Assembly (NCBI RefSeq): GCF_950023065.1
Contig: NC_088680.1
Span: forward strand, 42,272,559-42,336,558
Length of the DNA stretch: 64,000 nucleotides
Direction: 5' to 3'
From: Planococcus citri
Lineage: Eukaryota; Arthropoda; Insecta; Hemiptera; Pseudococcidae
The notes beneath the pieces were generated by a model. It was not told the origin of the DNA. It did no database searches and saw nothing but the letters and a program-made list of their open reading frames with translations. Of the stretch, positions 20,510-34,133 are shown one piece after another. A program made the position numbers and the translations under genes. The first letter of the stretch is position 1; the number at the start of each line of letters is the position of its first letter.

Positions 20510-22455
20510 CCATTTTAAAGAGACATAATTTGCTCGCGTTTATGAAGTTATATATCTTACGCTTGTGCCTCAACCAACTGCCACGTGTGTAATATTTTCG
20601 TTGGTATATTTCATCAAGCAACGAGGTGTTAAATTAAGGACGTAATTTTAGGAATTTCAACAGTTTTCACTCATTAGCTAAGTTTAAGTTACACTCGCGA
20701 TGCACGTTGTAATGAAAAATATTATTATTTATACTGTTTCTCAAGTACTGTACCTACTGGTTACAACCACTTTGTCATACTGTATAGGTATCTTTATGAT
20801 TTTCATTTCGTCAAGTACGTACTTATCTAGACCTCTTCAAAGAAGTATAATTTAAAATGATTTATAACCGAGCAGGTAATTACAAAACGTCGTTTGCATA
20901 TTTCAATTTTGGAAAAGAGTAGTTTTTTTTTCCTAAAAACTGGTTGGGTAGAGAGCCTAGCTAGAAAGTTACTGGTGGCTCCAAAATGGTCCAATTGCCA
21001 TTTTTTCGAGTCAAGTTGTCACCGTAGATACACCAGGCCATATCTTAACGAAAAAATTACTCAGGGATGATATTTGTAAAAATCGAATGTACAGAGCATC
21101 AAAAAGAAAGGTCGAATCTTAAACATTTAGTGTCATTTTATTGCTGCTACTGAAAGTGATTGAGATGAACAAAGACAGGGTGCTCTTCGTAATTTATCTA
21201 ACGTATTCGTACTTATTTTTTTTATCAATTTATTTTTAAAAAAAAATATGTCCCAAAAGGGGTTACCCAACTTCCAAACAAAAATAGACGATGAAAGTCA
21301 CTATCCTCATCTCTTCTGCCATCTCTTATAAAGAGGAATAGGCACAAAGACTCTTAAGAGAAAATAAATAAATAGGTAAATGAAAACAAAAATAAAATCC
21401 AATAGATAGGCACCAAACTTTAAAGTAATTCAATTTACTCTGACGCTCGGTAGTCTACACTCTACGGAAATTACACTCGAAGGAAAATAAACGAGATAAT
21501 TATCGCGGGCATCTTCGGAAAAGTTGATTTTTCGCACATAGCGAAATTAAATTTTTCACTTCATAATCGAAAAAGTTTAAATCAAAATCTGAATGATAAG
21601 TTTTCGTTTGGTTGAAATTGAATTATTGGAACCGCAAAGTAGGTAAGTACAAAGTTGACGCCTATACGAAATCAACTCATCTATGAATAAGATATCAGCA
21701 CGTACCTATCTATATAGGAAAAATCCAGTTAGTCGGGGTAAGACGAAAGTAGTTTTATAATTTAAAAGTCAAACGCGCAAAACTTTCAATATCATCGATA
21801 CGTTGAATAAAAATTGAAAAAAAAAAAAAAATCAATGTAAACCTATCTGACAGTGTTCGTAGGCATATGTAACATGACAATAGCATCAAGCATTAAATAC
21901 GCGAATGAAAAACATGTAGTATGATGGGGGAAAAGAACTCGTCGATTACATTTAAAACGACAATAATTTAATTTCATCCGTCTAAAACATACTTTTATCC
22001 GGGTAACAATATCATTTCACGTCAATTCGATTCGAATTTCGGTAACGTATCGTTTCCCTCCCACCTTCATGCTCTTCCTGATGCAAGCGAATCTGCACTA
22101 ACCAAAGGTAAAAGAGAACAGAGGGATGAAAACTTTTCACAGTTTTGAAACTTACATCGAGTGGGTAAACTTGGCCCAGCAAGTACAAAAGTTGCGAGAA
22201 ACTTTAAGCGGCAATATTTTCCAAAATACGAGCACCGCTTTTCAATGTTAACGTAGTATTAAATTTTAAAAACTTCGTCAACAATATCACTATGTGTATT
22301 TGGTATAGCAGAATGAGCTCTTCATTGCTAATTAACCTCAATTTTCCACACCTCTTTAATATCGTTTCTAGAAACCTTGTTACTCTATTACTCGCTTAGT
22401 CGCTCTATTACCGGACTATTTTGTTTTGTAATTACTTACCAAACAAACGATGCGA
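20510..22455. other. AT-rich non-coding sequence
   Basis: No gene or clear repeat found. There are poly-A and poly-T tracts near 20,925, 21,236 and 21,817. If the exon at 22,462-22,554 is real, this stretch is part of its first intron. Confidence 0.5.
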
Positions 22456-22461
22456 ACTTAC

Positions 22462-22554
22462 CTCGTCATAGGCTGGTCTTCGGTTCGCTTTTAAGCTGAA
22501 CCGTTTCTTCCATTCTCGTTTCGGTGCAGCACTTATCGGCGATGAATCCGCCAT
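22462..22554 (-). CDS. Probable first coding exon of a host gene
   Basis: A 93-base open segment starts with ATG at 22,554 and ends at a perfect donor, GAG|GTAAGT (donor GT at 22,461-22,460), in phase 0. It encodes 31 residues beginning MADSSPISAAPKREWKK and continuing basic (RFSLKANRRPAYDE). Its codons are GC-balanced in a strongly AT-rich setting, which sets it apart from the surroundings. I do not recognise the protein. Later exons were not found between here and 20,510. The giant retroelement has the same orientation and could sit in this gene's first intron, or the exon could be followed by a short exon I missed. Confidence 0.6.
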
Positions 22555-23329
22555 TTTTTCAGCTTGTAAAATCGATTACAATCGATGGCACGTTTTTATT
22601 AAGTGATTTTCATCACGAGCGTTGCGTATTGCATCTGAAAAAAAAAGAGAAAAAATTACTCATAATAAAACACTCGAAAATTACACATCGTTTATTACCA
22701 TAATTTATCATAGAAAAATTTTAACCATTGTTAGTGGAAAATTCTACGCATTATGGGTTTGTAAAGTTGCCAAGAAAATCACAACGGCGGAAAAATGTTT
22801 TTCGTCGGTACTAATCCGAGGAAAGGCCTTATATAGAATGCTCGTAGATTTTATATCATACGTAGTAGTACGACTATACTCGTATATATATCTGGAGACC
22901 ATGCTGCTGTTCAAAACGACACATCTTGTAACACGAGAATCGTTAATTAATTCTCGTGTTGCTCGAAACTGCGAAATACGTTCGAGTTAACCATAAACAC
23001 ACCGAGCATTTGCAAATAACAACCTCGTTTCATTGAAATTTTCATACCCATATTCAAATTCAGCTTCCTATATTTACATCCCATATACCTACCTACCAAC
23101 CAAACTTATCACACATACACAGATAAACGAGAACGAAATTATATCACCGAGACTAAAAACCCAACTACGGAGTTAGTGTATTTTATTTCGCAATGATTAA
23201 GTATGGTAGGCAGGTACATTGGTGAATTTTACTCGTAAGATAGAGCTACCTACTTTTAGAATATCATGCAATTCACTCGTCTACATTGCGACTGCTGTAT
23301 AATTGGTCCAATTTATTCTTAACTTACGA
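22555..23329. other. Upstream region of the putative host exon
   Basis: Non-coding, AT-rich. It probably contains the 5' UTR and promoter of the minus-strand gene whose exon ends at 22,554; no definite TATA box or initiator could be assigned. A TACC-type simple repeat lies near 23,085. Confidence 0.35.
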
Positions 23330-24810
23330 GAAAGAAATTCCAACAAGCAGAACAATTTTTGAACCGGACGAAGTTAAATCACAAGAGCTTTCAAAAAAGC
23401 ATCAGAAACCAAAATTTCAGCCATCAATGAACATTTTTCGATTTTTAGCGAATTTTTGAAGATCGCATTTGGGCAAAAGTTCGAAAAAATCCAAATTTCA
23501 CCAAATGAATCAAAAAAGCCCAAAATTTGGAATTCTACTCTTTTTACAACAACCCCCCTCCCCCCTCATTGAAAGGAGTTTAGAGCTGTTATAAGCATTT
23601 CTGGAATACCCAGCAGATTTTTGAAAATTGAAACTTCCCAAAAATTTTACCCGATGAAGTTGAAATTTACTTATTTTTCCAAATTTTAACATGTTGAGTC
23701 GATTAGGAACGGTTTCAAAATGTTCTGGGGTCTTCGCCCTTATTTTGAAAATTCCAGATATATTCTCAAAAAGTGACATTGGAAAATCGATTTTTGAACC
23801 GACAAAAATCGATTTTGGAAAAATAGTGCCCAATTGATAATGTTCCTTCGTCATAAACAAACACCAGCCGTGTTATTTCATGCTAAAGTTGATTTGGACA
23901 CTTTTTATGAAACATTTTGAGAACCAATCTGAAATCTCAAAAAAAAAAAAAAAAAAAAATAGCTGAAGGATCGAGAACGGCTTTAAATTAGATCCAAGCG
24001 ACTCAGCATGTGAAAATTAAGAGATAAAGTAAACATTTTTAGCTTTCAAATTTCATGGGGCGAAATTTTGAAAAAATTTGCTGGTAGCTCCAAAACTGCC
24101 CAAAACGGTCCAAAATTGGTTCAAATCAATTCGAAAGGTCGAAAATAGAATATGTATATTCCCAGTTTCAGTATATACCTATTCTTGGTCAAATTCGATT
24201 TTTTAAAATTATTTTTGGCGAAAACTACAGATGATTTTAGGAAAGGACATGGTCTTGAATCCTCCTCATTTTTCGATTTTTGATGAATTTTTGAAAATCC
24301 AAAAGTGATTTCGAATTGCTCCAGGAAAGTCGAGTTGTGACCTTATTCTTGACCTCTTCAACTACCTACTCGTAGTTCGTCTGCATTTGAGTCAGTTTTC
24401 AGGCGGACATCACCTAGAATGTGTTGTTTTGACTAAATAAACATTGTACTTATTCTACGAAAAAAAAAAAATTCAAAACATCAAAAATTTTGTCTCGAAT
24501 GGCTGTATCTTATCTGAAACCAACTCTCGTATTTGGGTCGCTAAAAATCGAGTTCTGGCTTATTCTTGACCTGTTCAGCGAGTACGAATAATCAAGAAAT
24601 TGTAGTCAAAAATGCATTCGAAGTGTTCTCATCTGAAAATTGGAACAAATCTGATTGAATCTCGTTGAATATATTGAAAAAAAATATGAAACTCAATTCT
24701 TAGCTGTCTATAAATTTAATTTACGTGTTTTCTGGAGAAATCGAAAATAGCGCCGGAGGCTTCAGGATGACTGGAAATAGTGAGATCCAGTTACGAGGGT
24801 TTGATAAACC
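23330..24810. repeat. Degenerate remnants of the A/T-rich foldback family
   Basis: Stretches such as TTTCGATTTTTAGCGAATTT, GCTCCAAAACTGCCCAAAAC and GGAGGCTTCAGGATGACTGG resemble segments of the better-preserved foldback elements near 29 kb, 36 kb and 40 kb. Ends and orientation cannot be fixed. ORFs within it are low-complexity and are not accepted. Confidence 0.45.
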
Positions 24811-25348
24811 TAAATCTCTGAAATTTGTCAATTTTGTGTTTTAAAAAATTCGCCAAAAATTGGAAATTTAATTTTAGCAGGTGAAATTTTTGTAATTGGG
24901 AGTTTCAGACCATGCTCTTTCTAAAAATAAAGGACCTTTAGACAAACACGAAATTTCCCTTTAAAATTTATTAAATTGAAAAAAATTGAATTTCCAAAAT
25001 CTAGCAGAATTTTTTCACTAGAAAAGAGAAGGAGGAGAGGAGGGAGTCCAACTAAAATCATAATTTTGGGATGCATCTTATAAAATCACATGGGTAGAAT
25101 TTTTCCTTCCATTCAAATGCTGGAATTCTGTGACAGGAGAATTTGGTTGCATATCAGCAAAACTCTCATAAACAACAGGTTTATAAAATATTCACCACTT
25201 TTGGCGTGATTGACCTAGAAAATTTGAGGCATGTCTGACGCGTGTTTTTATATATTTTTCCGTTTACTAAATTTTGAGGTCTCCATCTCATTAATCAAAC
25301 GTTACATAGCGGTGTAAACCAAAATATGTACATACATACTTAGTTGAA

Positions 25349-26595
25349 AGGGCCATTCCACGTCAATTGAACCAAGAAGTGGTGGGTGGGTTCGGCGATT
25401 TTTTTGAAATTTTTCCTGTGGAAAGATCTTCCCTAGGGATGATCAATGGCGCAAATCGCAGCCCTCTAGCCCATTTTTAACGGCAGCCAGGGGGTGTCAA
25501 AGTTTTCAGTGAACCAAAAATATCATCCATTTCAGCAGTGGATTACTCAATAACCGCGATACCTACCAAAATGGAACTTTTTCCCATAGTTAGGGGGTTT
25601 GAAAGGCTTTTTGGTGATATCATAAAAATCAGTGTTGCCACTTTTTTTCGTACAAAAAATTAGCTCAACAAGTTTCAAAACGTAGTTTTCATATCGTTCC
25701 GACTCTCAAAAATTCTGAAAAAAATATATTATGGACAACTTTTTATGCAAAAAGTTGAAAAACCCCCTTCACTCGGTGAAATTAACTCATCACAAAAAAA
25801 TCAAAATTCGAAAAAATTCAAAAAATAAACAAATTTGAATTTTTTTGCTGTGAGTGTGATTTTTATAAACTTTTTCATGTAATACGTCAGCAAGAGGTCA
25901 AAATAAGACAACAGAATGAATTTAAACTTTTTGTAATGTTTGGAATTGAAAATGGAATTTTTTCGAATTTTGATTTTTTTGTGATGAGTTCATTTCATTG
26001 AGTGAAAGGGGTTTTTCAACTTTTTCGACGGATACGTAAATATCGCGGTCAAATGGGTCAGCTTCACCACACAAAACTTTTTTTTATGTTTTAAATCAAA
26101 AAATCGCATTTTTTCGCAAACTTTCAATTTTTTAAAATCGACTTTGCGACAAGTTACCATCCCAATTTTTTAGTATGTTGTTCAGCATGAACAGATGTCC
26201 ATACCTAATATATTTTTTTCAGAATTTTTGAGAGTCGGAACGATATGAAAACTACGTTTTGAAACTTCTTGAGCTAATTTTTTGTATGAAAAAAGTGGCA
26301 ACACTGATTTTTATGATATCACCAAAAAGCCTTTCAAACCCCCTAACTATGGGAAAAAGTTCCATTTTGGTAGGTATCGCGGTTATCGAGTAATCCACTG
26401 CTGAAATGGATGATATTTTAGGTTCACTGAAAACTTTGACACCCCCTGGCTGAGTGGCTGCCGTTAAAAATGGGCTACAGGGCTGCGTTTTGCGCCATTG
26501 ATCATCCCTTGGGAAGGTCTTTCCACAGGAAAAATTTCAAAAAAATCGCCAAACCCACCTACCACTTCTTGGTCCAATTGACGTGGAATGACCCT
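25349..26595. mobile_element. Foldback DNA element with about 385-bp terminal inverted repeats
   Basis: The left arm (25,349-25,731) starts AGGGCCATTCCACGTC. The right arm (26,207-26,595) ends with the inverse, GACGTGGAATGACCCT, and the two arms stay nearly complementary over almost 390 bases. The centre also contains a shorter inverted pair (ACTCATCACAAAAAAATCAA with TTGATTTTTTTGTGATGAGT). No transposase is encoded, so it is non-autonomous. The target duplication is unclear. Confidence 0.9.
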
Positions 26596-28740
26596 AAATT
26601 CAATATCACGAAATCGTTTTCCAAAAATTCGTCCAACTTATTCGGATATTAAGATTTTAGGGTCATATGATTTCAAATTGGACAATTTTTTTGAGATGAA
26701 GGTGAGGGGAGAGGAAAATTTGAGTTTTATTAGCGTGTAATAGGTAGGTAGGTACTCAAGTTGTAAAATTACTTTTACTTATTTTGAGAATTGTAGATTT
26801 TGAATTTGACTAGGTACATTTTTTCGTACAAGTCTACAGGTTGATGATGGGATGGGGGTAGATTTTCATTTCGAGTCACATACGAGTACGATACATTCAC
26901 TTGTATGTTTTGACAAAAAAGTTTTAGTGGAGGTACACATCCTCTCCCTGCGCCTTCGCTCCCAAAAAATCCGATGCTTTCATTTATTTGAACATAAAAA
27001 ATTATCCCCAAAATTTCATCCAAGTTTTCCTCTCCTATACATACCAGGTTTGCGATCTTGAGAACAGGAAGGAGAGAAGGGTACGTTAAGTAAAGTTTCG
27101 ATGCTTCACAACAAGTACCTTAATTAGTTCTCGAAGAAGTTGTTGCTCGTGGGCACATTTCTTTTCAACATCCAAACACAAAATTTTCCTTTAAAAAATA
27201 GGTAGTGTTTTTTTATCGACAAGAAAAAGGCAAGACTCTCGTTAAATTGGAAAATACCTTCAAAATATTGCGTATTTTCCCCCCATTCGACGTTTCGAAC
27301 AGATCGAATACCATCACCAAATTCAGTACAGTCGTCGTTGGTTTTAAAACACGATGTAAAAAAAAAACTCGATTGCAAAAAATTCATCGAACGAATTTAA
27401 AATCAAATAGCGTGAAAACTGACACTTTACCAAATGTACACAAGCATTTGAAAAACACTTTCTGGCGCTTGTTTCGCGTCTTTCTACATTTCCATTATTT
27501 TTAGGAGCCTGTCTTATATAGTGGCAATTTTTACACTAAAAAACGTTGATAGCTTGAAAGAGAAATATCAACTTGTCGAAAACGTGGCGTACCAAAAATA
27601 GTGACATTTACATATAACTGCATTAAAAATGTATCGAGTCGAAATTTCCATCCTCCTCTCCCCCCCCCATACTTCTTTGATTCGCAGATGATGGTTATTT
27701 TGTGTATGTCGCGTGAATTTCGGATATCGTTTACATTATTAAACGTATTAAATAAGTGATTGCGTCGAGGATGTCTTCGTATGAATGGTGAATTTGTAAA
27801 ACCGCAATTTGACGTCGAGTTCTTGTGGCGTCTCGCGTTGATATTATAGATGCTCGTAATATTATTAAAGGCGCATAAATTCACACCTGATACGTTTGAT
27901 AAATGTTTACCAAGAGTCGAGTCGTTTTTCAAATAATTCGAATAACCGAACGTAGCCTAAATCGATATAAAATACTAGTTGACTATTTGAAAATCATTTA
28001 TCAAAGTGAGAAAACTATAAGAGACAGAAAGCTGGAATGACTGCAATGTACTTACACATTTTCGAAACAAGCGAATATCTGAACCAGCTTCAGAGTAAAT
28101 ACTGGTCTGGAATTTCATCGTGCGTATATTATGCACATGCCTATACCTAATAATAAGTAAGTACATAGTAAGGTGCCTCATTTTCGAATAAAAGCATTTT
28201 TTTTTTTTTAGTTTTCATAACCTGTTAATTTTCCATTTTATTATAGCGAATTGAATTTCATCCACTGTGTTGGCGGAATTAAGTAACTTATTTTCTTAAC
28301 CAAACCACAGCAACGCGTTCACGTCGTAATTATACAAGTTTCTCTGTTAAGTATTGATAAACTCGTGCATTGCTTCAAATTACATTTCCGAGTACTCGAC
28401 AATACACAAAGGATGTTCAGGGGGGCGAAGGGATAACTCATTAAACTTTCGTAAATAAACCAAACTGAAAAAGTTTACTTTTTCTTAATTCGCTACGCTA
28501 GAGCTAGACCAAACGAGTAATTTACTCTGCTTAAACGGAAAACTTGAGCGCATCTTCCATAAAAAGAGAAATCAAATTTACCGCCAAGGAGCCAATTTGT
28601 TTTAGTTGTAAATATTCATACCCATAATACATACTTTCTTGTTGGTTATAGTTGATAGAAATTGATAAGGTATGGTGGACTGTAATATAGTATTACTTAC
28701 GAAACTCAGAATGTAAGACAGATAAGATATAAGGAATCAA
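26596..28740. other. AT-rich non-coding sequence
   Basis: No supported gene. ORFs around 27,205-27,504 and 27,531-27,932 lack family motifs and have AT-driven composition. A stretch at 27,670-27,940 is less biased but could not be assigned. Confidence 0.4.
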
Positions 28741-28849
28741 CATTCATGTGAGTTTTGAAACTAAGTGGTGGAAATTGGTCCCTCTTTGGTGGCGCCAAAA
28801 GTAATTTTATTCCTGAAATTTTATTTTTCTCAAAATTTTTAATAGAATT

Positions 28850-29850
28850 TTCTCTCACAAAGGAGGTATCCCAACTGTGAGAATATAGATCAAAAGAGCC
28901 TGCAAAAATATACCACCACCAACATTTCAGGAGCTAAAGGGCATTTTTTGATTTTTGATGAATTTTTACGTATCAAATCTGGGCCAAAAATGAGAAAAAT
29001 CAAAATTTTACCAAATTAACCTAGAAAGCTTAAAATTGGTGTACATCATATTCATGACCTGCTGAATCGAATTTTCCTGCAAATTTTCTGCAGTTCTGGA
29101 GCCTCCAGCAGATTTTTGAAACTCAAAATTTTCATTGAATTTCACCGAATGAAGATGGAAAGCTGAAATTCACGCTTTATTCTAATTACGAGTATAACGT
29201 GCTGAGTCATCTGGCGGTGGTTTCGAACCGTTCTGGAAGCTCCAGCAACTTATTTTAAAAATTCCAGTTTTACAAAAATTGCCATAGAACCTGCCCAAAT
29301 TATGTTTAGCACGTATGCTCATGATTGGTGCTAGTTTAGTGACCCACTTGACCGCTTACACAAAAGTAAATCTCGGAAGGGTTCTATGGCTTTTTTTTTG
29401 GTGGAGAACTGCAATTTCTAAAATGCTGCTGGGGCCTCCAAAACGGTTCGAAACCACCACTAATCGACTTAGCACATTGCAATTAAGGTACACCGTGAAT
29501 TTCACGACCTATCCATCCTCATTTTGGTAACAATTCATTAGAAATTTTAAATTTCAAAAATCTGCTAGAGGCTCCAGAACTGCTCAAACCGGCTGGAAAC
29601 TGTTTCCAATCAATTTGGCGAGTCAAAAATAGGGTGTATTATACCAAATTTCAGCTTTCTAGGTTAATTTGGTAAAATTTTGATTTTTCCCCATTTTTGG
29701 CCCAAAGATTTTCAAAAATTCGCCATAAATCTAAAAACGTACTTCAGCTCCTAAAATATTGACCGGTGGTATATTTTTGTATGCTCTTTAGATTCAGCTC
29801 TATCCGGTTCAAAAAACTTTCTGCCAATTGGGATAGCTCCAGCCGGACAT
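28850..29850. repeat. Imperfect inverted-repeat (foldback) element
   Basis: The arms run inward from about 28,850 and 29,850 to a centre near 29,330. Matching pairs include GCCTCCAGCAGATTTTTGAA (29,100) with TTTCAAAAATCTGCTAGAGG (29,552), and TTACCAAATTAACCTAGAAA (29,010) with TTTCTAGGTTAATTTGGTAA (29,656). It is old and diverged and has no coding capacity. Confidence 0.7.
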
Positions 29851-30079
29851 TTCGACATCATCAATTCATTATTAAGTTCCAAAAGCTCAAAGCTTCCAAG
29901 TTTATCGAGCGACGAAATTTTTTTTCCATATTTTTTAAAACTCATTACCAATGTAAAAGGCTAGAAAACAGCTGAACCGATTTCGATGAAACTTGGTTGA
30001 AATCTCACAAAGCCTCCACCATTCCTAACGAATCGGTTATTAACAAGTGCATTGTTTTCAAACAACTTGTTTGTATAAA

Positions 30080-30650
30080 TTGATTCAATTCTCAGTGAAT
30101 TGTTCATGAGAGTATTAATTCAATGAAGGGGATCATTCATGAACGAATTGATTAATTTTTTGAAAGAATCATTCGCGAACGAATTGACCAATTCTTCAAT
30201 TTATGAATCAATTCCTTTGAGAATGATTCACCAAAAATTATTTAATTCGTTCGCGAATTATTCACCAAAAATTATTCAATTTGTTCGTGAATGATTCACC
30301 AAAAATTGAGTAAATGATTCGAGTCGTTTGCGAATGATTCACCAAAAATTATTCGATTCGTTCGCGAATGATTCACCAAAAATTATTCAATTTGTTCGTG
30401 AATGGTTCACCAAAAATTAAGTAAATGATTCGAGTCGTTCGCGAACGAGTCACTTATACGAATCAATTCGTTCGCGAATGATTCACTAAAAATTATTCAA
30501 TTCGTTCGCGAATGATTCACCAAAAATTAGGTAAATGATTCGAGTCGTTCGCAAACGAGTCACTTGTACCAATCAATTCGTTCGCGAATGATTCACCTTG
30601 AAATCAATCAATTTGTTCGATCGCCGATCGTTTGTGAATGATTCGATTCG
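30080..30650. repeat. Minisatellite of the TTCGTTCGCGAATGATTCACC type
   Basis: Roughly 33-base units built on TCGTTCGCGAATGATTCACC plus AAAAATTATTCAAT are repeated many times. A longer-period pattern is marked by GTAAATGATTCGAGTCGTT, seen at about 30,310, 30,421 and 30,530. Diverged units continue to about 30,880. TTCGCGAA gives each unit a small palindrome. Confidence 0.85.
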
Positions 30651-30880
30651 ATTTGATTCATTTCGCTTGAAAACAGATCAATTCCCAAAAAATAGTTTCA
30701 CAAAAACCGAATCAATCGTAAATTGATCGATCCGTTTGCGAATGATTCACTAAAAAATCAATCATTTTATTCAATCACCAATCGTTCGTAAATGATTCGG
30801 TTCGACTGTAAACAGATCAATTGCTATACAAATGTTTCAAAAAAAGTGACTCAAATTGTTCGTAAAAGATTTGTATTTGA

Positions 30881-33239
30881 AGAAAAGTCGGTCTTATGCG
30901 TGAGTATTTTTTTTCAGCTGATTTCGATTTTTTTTTAAACTTTGAATAAATTTTGGCTCAGTGCTGAAAATTTGATTTTGACTCATTTCAAAATATTTTT
31001 GAAAATTCCAGTTTGACAAAAAATGGTGCAATGAGATTCACTAAAATGGATTATAGTGAAGGGAAATATGTAATTTTTCTCACCAGATACCTAAACAGAA
31101 ACCCAGTCATTAATTGGTTTGATGCAGGTTACGGAATGAATGCGAAACAAAATAATCTCACCAAGTAACCATAGAATGTATCCTAAAACAAGACTATATC
31201 TTTTCCTTAGCATTAAAATACGCACAGTCGAATAATTTTTCTTTTTTATAAATTGATAAAATTGGTTTTGTTAAGTTTTTCTTCCTTTTAACTCGAGTAC
31301 CTACCTTTTTTTTATTATTAATTTTTCTTGCAAAGAATATACCCACCAGAGAGGCAGTTAACAGGTGTTCTTTTTTTGTTCGCCTGTCCGATATAGTCAA
31401 CGACGAGCTATTAATAAAAGAAAATTAATTTCGTACTTGTACGAAGCAAAAAAAAAAAAGGTGCAAAAAACAAGATGGAAAAAAATTATTAATTAGTTGG
31501 CCAATTTGAACGATGGTTTTGTAATTGGATGGAGCGAAATTGTATAATTAATTCTTAATGTCGACAAAAGGAAATCTGCAATTTTTTTCCCCCGTGAAGA
31601 TGATAACAAGGCTTTTTCTACGTTTTGAAAAATGTCGAAAGAATAAAGAGAAATGTAAAAGCAATCTGAGATTTTGAGAACAGAACTGATGAAATGCGTT
31701 GTAGGTTTGGTACCTACTTATTAAGTATAGGTATATTGAATTACATCTTCGAATGGAATATTTTACGAGAATGATGCATTATTTAAATATGCAGACATGT
31801 TTGGTGTGTTTACCCATTTGTAAGAGAAATTCCATCAAGTTAGAGCTTGGAATTAGTTCCACTTTCCTCACTTTACCACACTGATTGAATTGTGTTCTCT
31901 CGAATCAATTGGAATTATTAAATAGTTACTTATCTGTGAAATGATAGAGGCGCGGATATTTGATCATTGTATTATACCTACAAGGTGTCCCATTTGAAGT
32001 CTGACATATTTGCGGTTTATACTCCATTTTGAATTTTGATTTTATTTCTTGATTTTCGGCAAACTTTGAGAAATTCAAAGACTCATTTTTTAAATAAAAA
32101 AAATCAAAATTTGATCTGATTGAAATTGAAAGCTGTTTGATCGATATCCTACTATGGAGGTAGGTAATTCATAGGAAAAGGAAGGAAGAAGGGGAAAACG
32201 GTTAAAAATTTTGAAAAAATTGTACAGACTTCCTTGCAAAACCTGATTGAAAATTTGCTGTATCTACTCTATCAGCTTATTATAGGCACATGGCACATTC
32301 AACGTTGTACATATAAGATCACAGCATTCGGTTTCATAGACGAGTTATAGTGAATGTTTAGCGGTCATAGGGTACAACTCTTTCGTTTTGATATAAAACC
32401 TCATAATCCCAAATGTTATCATGTCAAAAACACGATATACGTATATAAAACACGAATCGTGAAGATGAAAACTTTACTCGAAAAATATATAGTAGTATAA
32501 AAATCGGTCTCTGTCAAAATTCAACGATGTGATGCTGCGGTGGTAGCTTTTTGAGAAGTCTTCTCGTCGGCTGGTATACGAGTATAACGCACAATAGTCA
32601 TTTCGCTAACTTTACCTCAATCACGTACATTCGATTTCGTCTTGTTCGACGGGCCAAAGCGTACCCCGGTTTAGTACTTTTCTTAGCTTCAAACTTGCCA
32701 TAATGATTGATCGCATCTAATATTTTTCGTTTTCACGTTGCCGCGGAATCGCTACATTAGTTCAGTTTGCCAGTTCAACAATTCCGAGCATAAATCAATG
32801 ACACCAGGCCTATGTGTTGCGCTATCTTAAATCCTGTTTAACATTCGTCAATTACTCACTACAAAGGTTCCGCCGCACCGCTCCAGCCAGCTATTGAAAT
32901 TATCATTATAATATGCTGCCGCGGAGCTTTCGGCTTAATCGGTTCTTTTCATTACGTGTGGGTTTATGTGGATTTGTAGAATATAGACTTACATTTCTCA
33001 CGCTGTGAGCTGCAAAATGTCACATCATCGAGTGAATGAATATTACTATGTTTGTCTAATTTACCTAAATCAGTTCGTGAAATGTAAACAATGTCGTTGA
33101 GTTGATTTACTGTCTGCGAGAGTATACCTATACAACTTAACCAAAAAATTGACAAAATGTGAGCAAAACATTTTGATGCAGAATAAAATCAGCAAAAAAC
33201 ATTGCAAAATGAAATGTTCTGGTTTTTAATTTTGAAAAG
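30881..33239. other. AT-rich non-coding sequence
   Basis: No gene found. A less AT-biased stretch at about 32,530-32,960 has no open frame of note. Confidence 0.4.
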
Positions 33240-33960
33240 TTGAACTATCTGGCAACGTTTTGGTGAAAAAGATGCGCGAGCTTTTGAAAACTTCTGGAAA
33301 AAGCGTGACTAAGATAGTTTTTGAGAGACTTTTTGGATTTTTTTTGCAAAAAAACGACAATACGAGAATTTGGGTCAATTTTTAAAAAATAAGTATCGTT
33401 GATAATTTTTGGAAAAAAGGCAAAACTTTTTGACAGTTTTAGCAAAAAACAGGCCTTTATGGCAATTTTTGCTATTCCTGGAAAAAAGACTGGTTTTTGG
33501 ATAATTTTTGGTGGGAAAAAGGAGACTCTAGCAATTTTGCTAAAAAAACAAGGCTTTTCGTCAGTAATCAAGGCTTTGACAAATTTTAACAAAAAGCAGG
33601 TTTTTTTTAGCAACTATGGGCAAACAAAATTTTTTCTTTAATTTTTGGCAAAAAGAAAACAAGAATTTTTGATAATAAGTATTTGCTAATTTCTGGTAAT
33701 AAGCCAAGACTTTTCAATTTTGCTGAAGAGCGAGAATTTTTTAATTTTTTTTGACAAAAAGCAAGAATTTGACGATTTTGGAAAAAAATCAGAATTTTTG
33801 GCAATTACGTATAGGAAAAAAGTTATGCTTTTTCACAAATTTCTGATGAGAAAACAAAACTTTTCAATGTAGCTGAAAATGAAGAATTTTTGTTATTTAT
33901 TTGGCAAAACGCGACTGACAATTTCAGCAAAAAGCAGAACCTTTTGACAATTAGGTACCT
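33240..33960. repeat. Degenerate tandem repeat of GGCAAAAAGCA type
   Basis: About 30-35 base units containing AATTTTTGGCAAAAAGCA and variants. Similar units reappear at 36,785-36,960, on the other side of the foldback element at 33,964-36,776, so that element was probably inserted into a pre-existing array. Open frames here (Phe/Leu/Lys-rich) are by-products of the repeat. Confidence 0.65.
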
Positions 33961-34133
33961 AACAAGGGAACCTCTTAAGATGTCACACTCCGATTTGAAC
34001 GGGGCCGCGATTTTTGAAAAGAGCATAGTCGGAAACCCCCAAAACCAAATTTTCAGCTGCCCAAGTTCATTTTTCGATTTTTGGCGAATTTTTGAAAATT
34101 CAAAATTGACTGTTTTTGGTGATTTCTGTTTTT

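Noticed and set aside
30080..30650. CRISPR-like regular repeats
   Set aside because: Repeat and spacer are both repeated and diverged; this is a eukaryotic minisatellite.
33245..33804. ORFs of 65-122 codons with FFPKI/FLLKL-type repeats
   Set aside because: By-products of the GGCAAAAAGCA degenerate repeat; open in several frames and without a start context.
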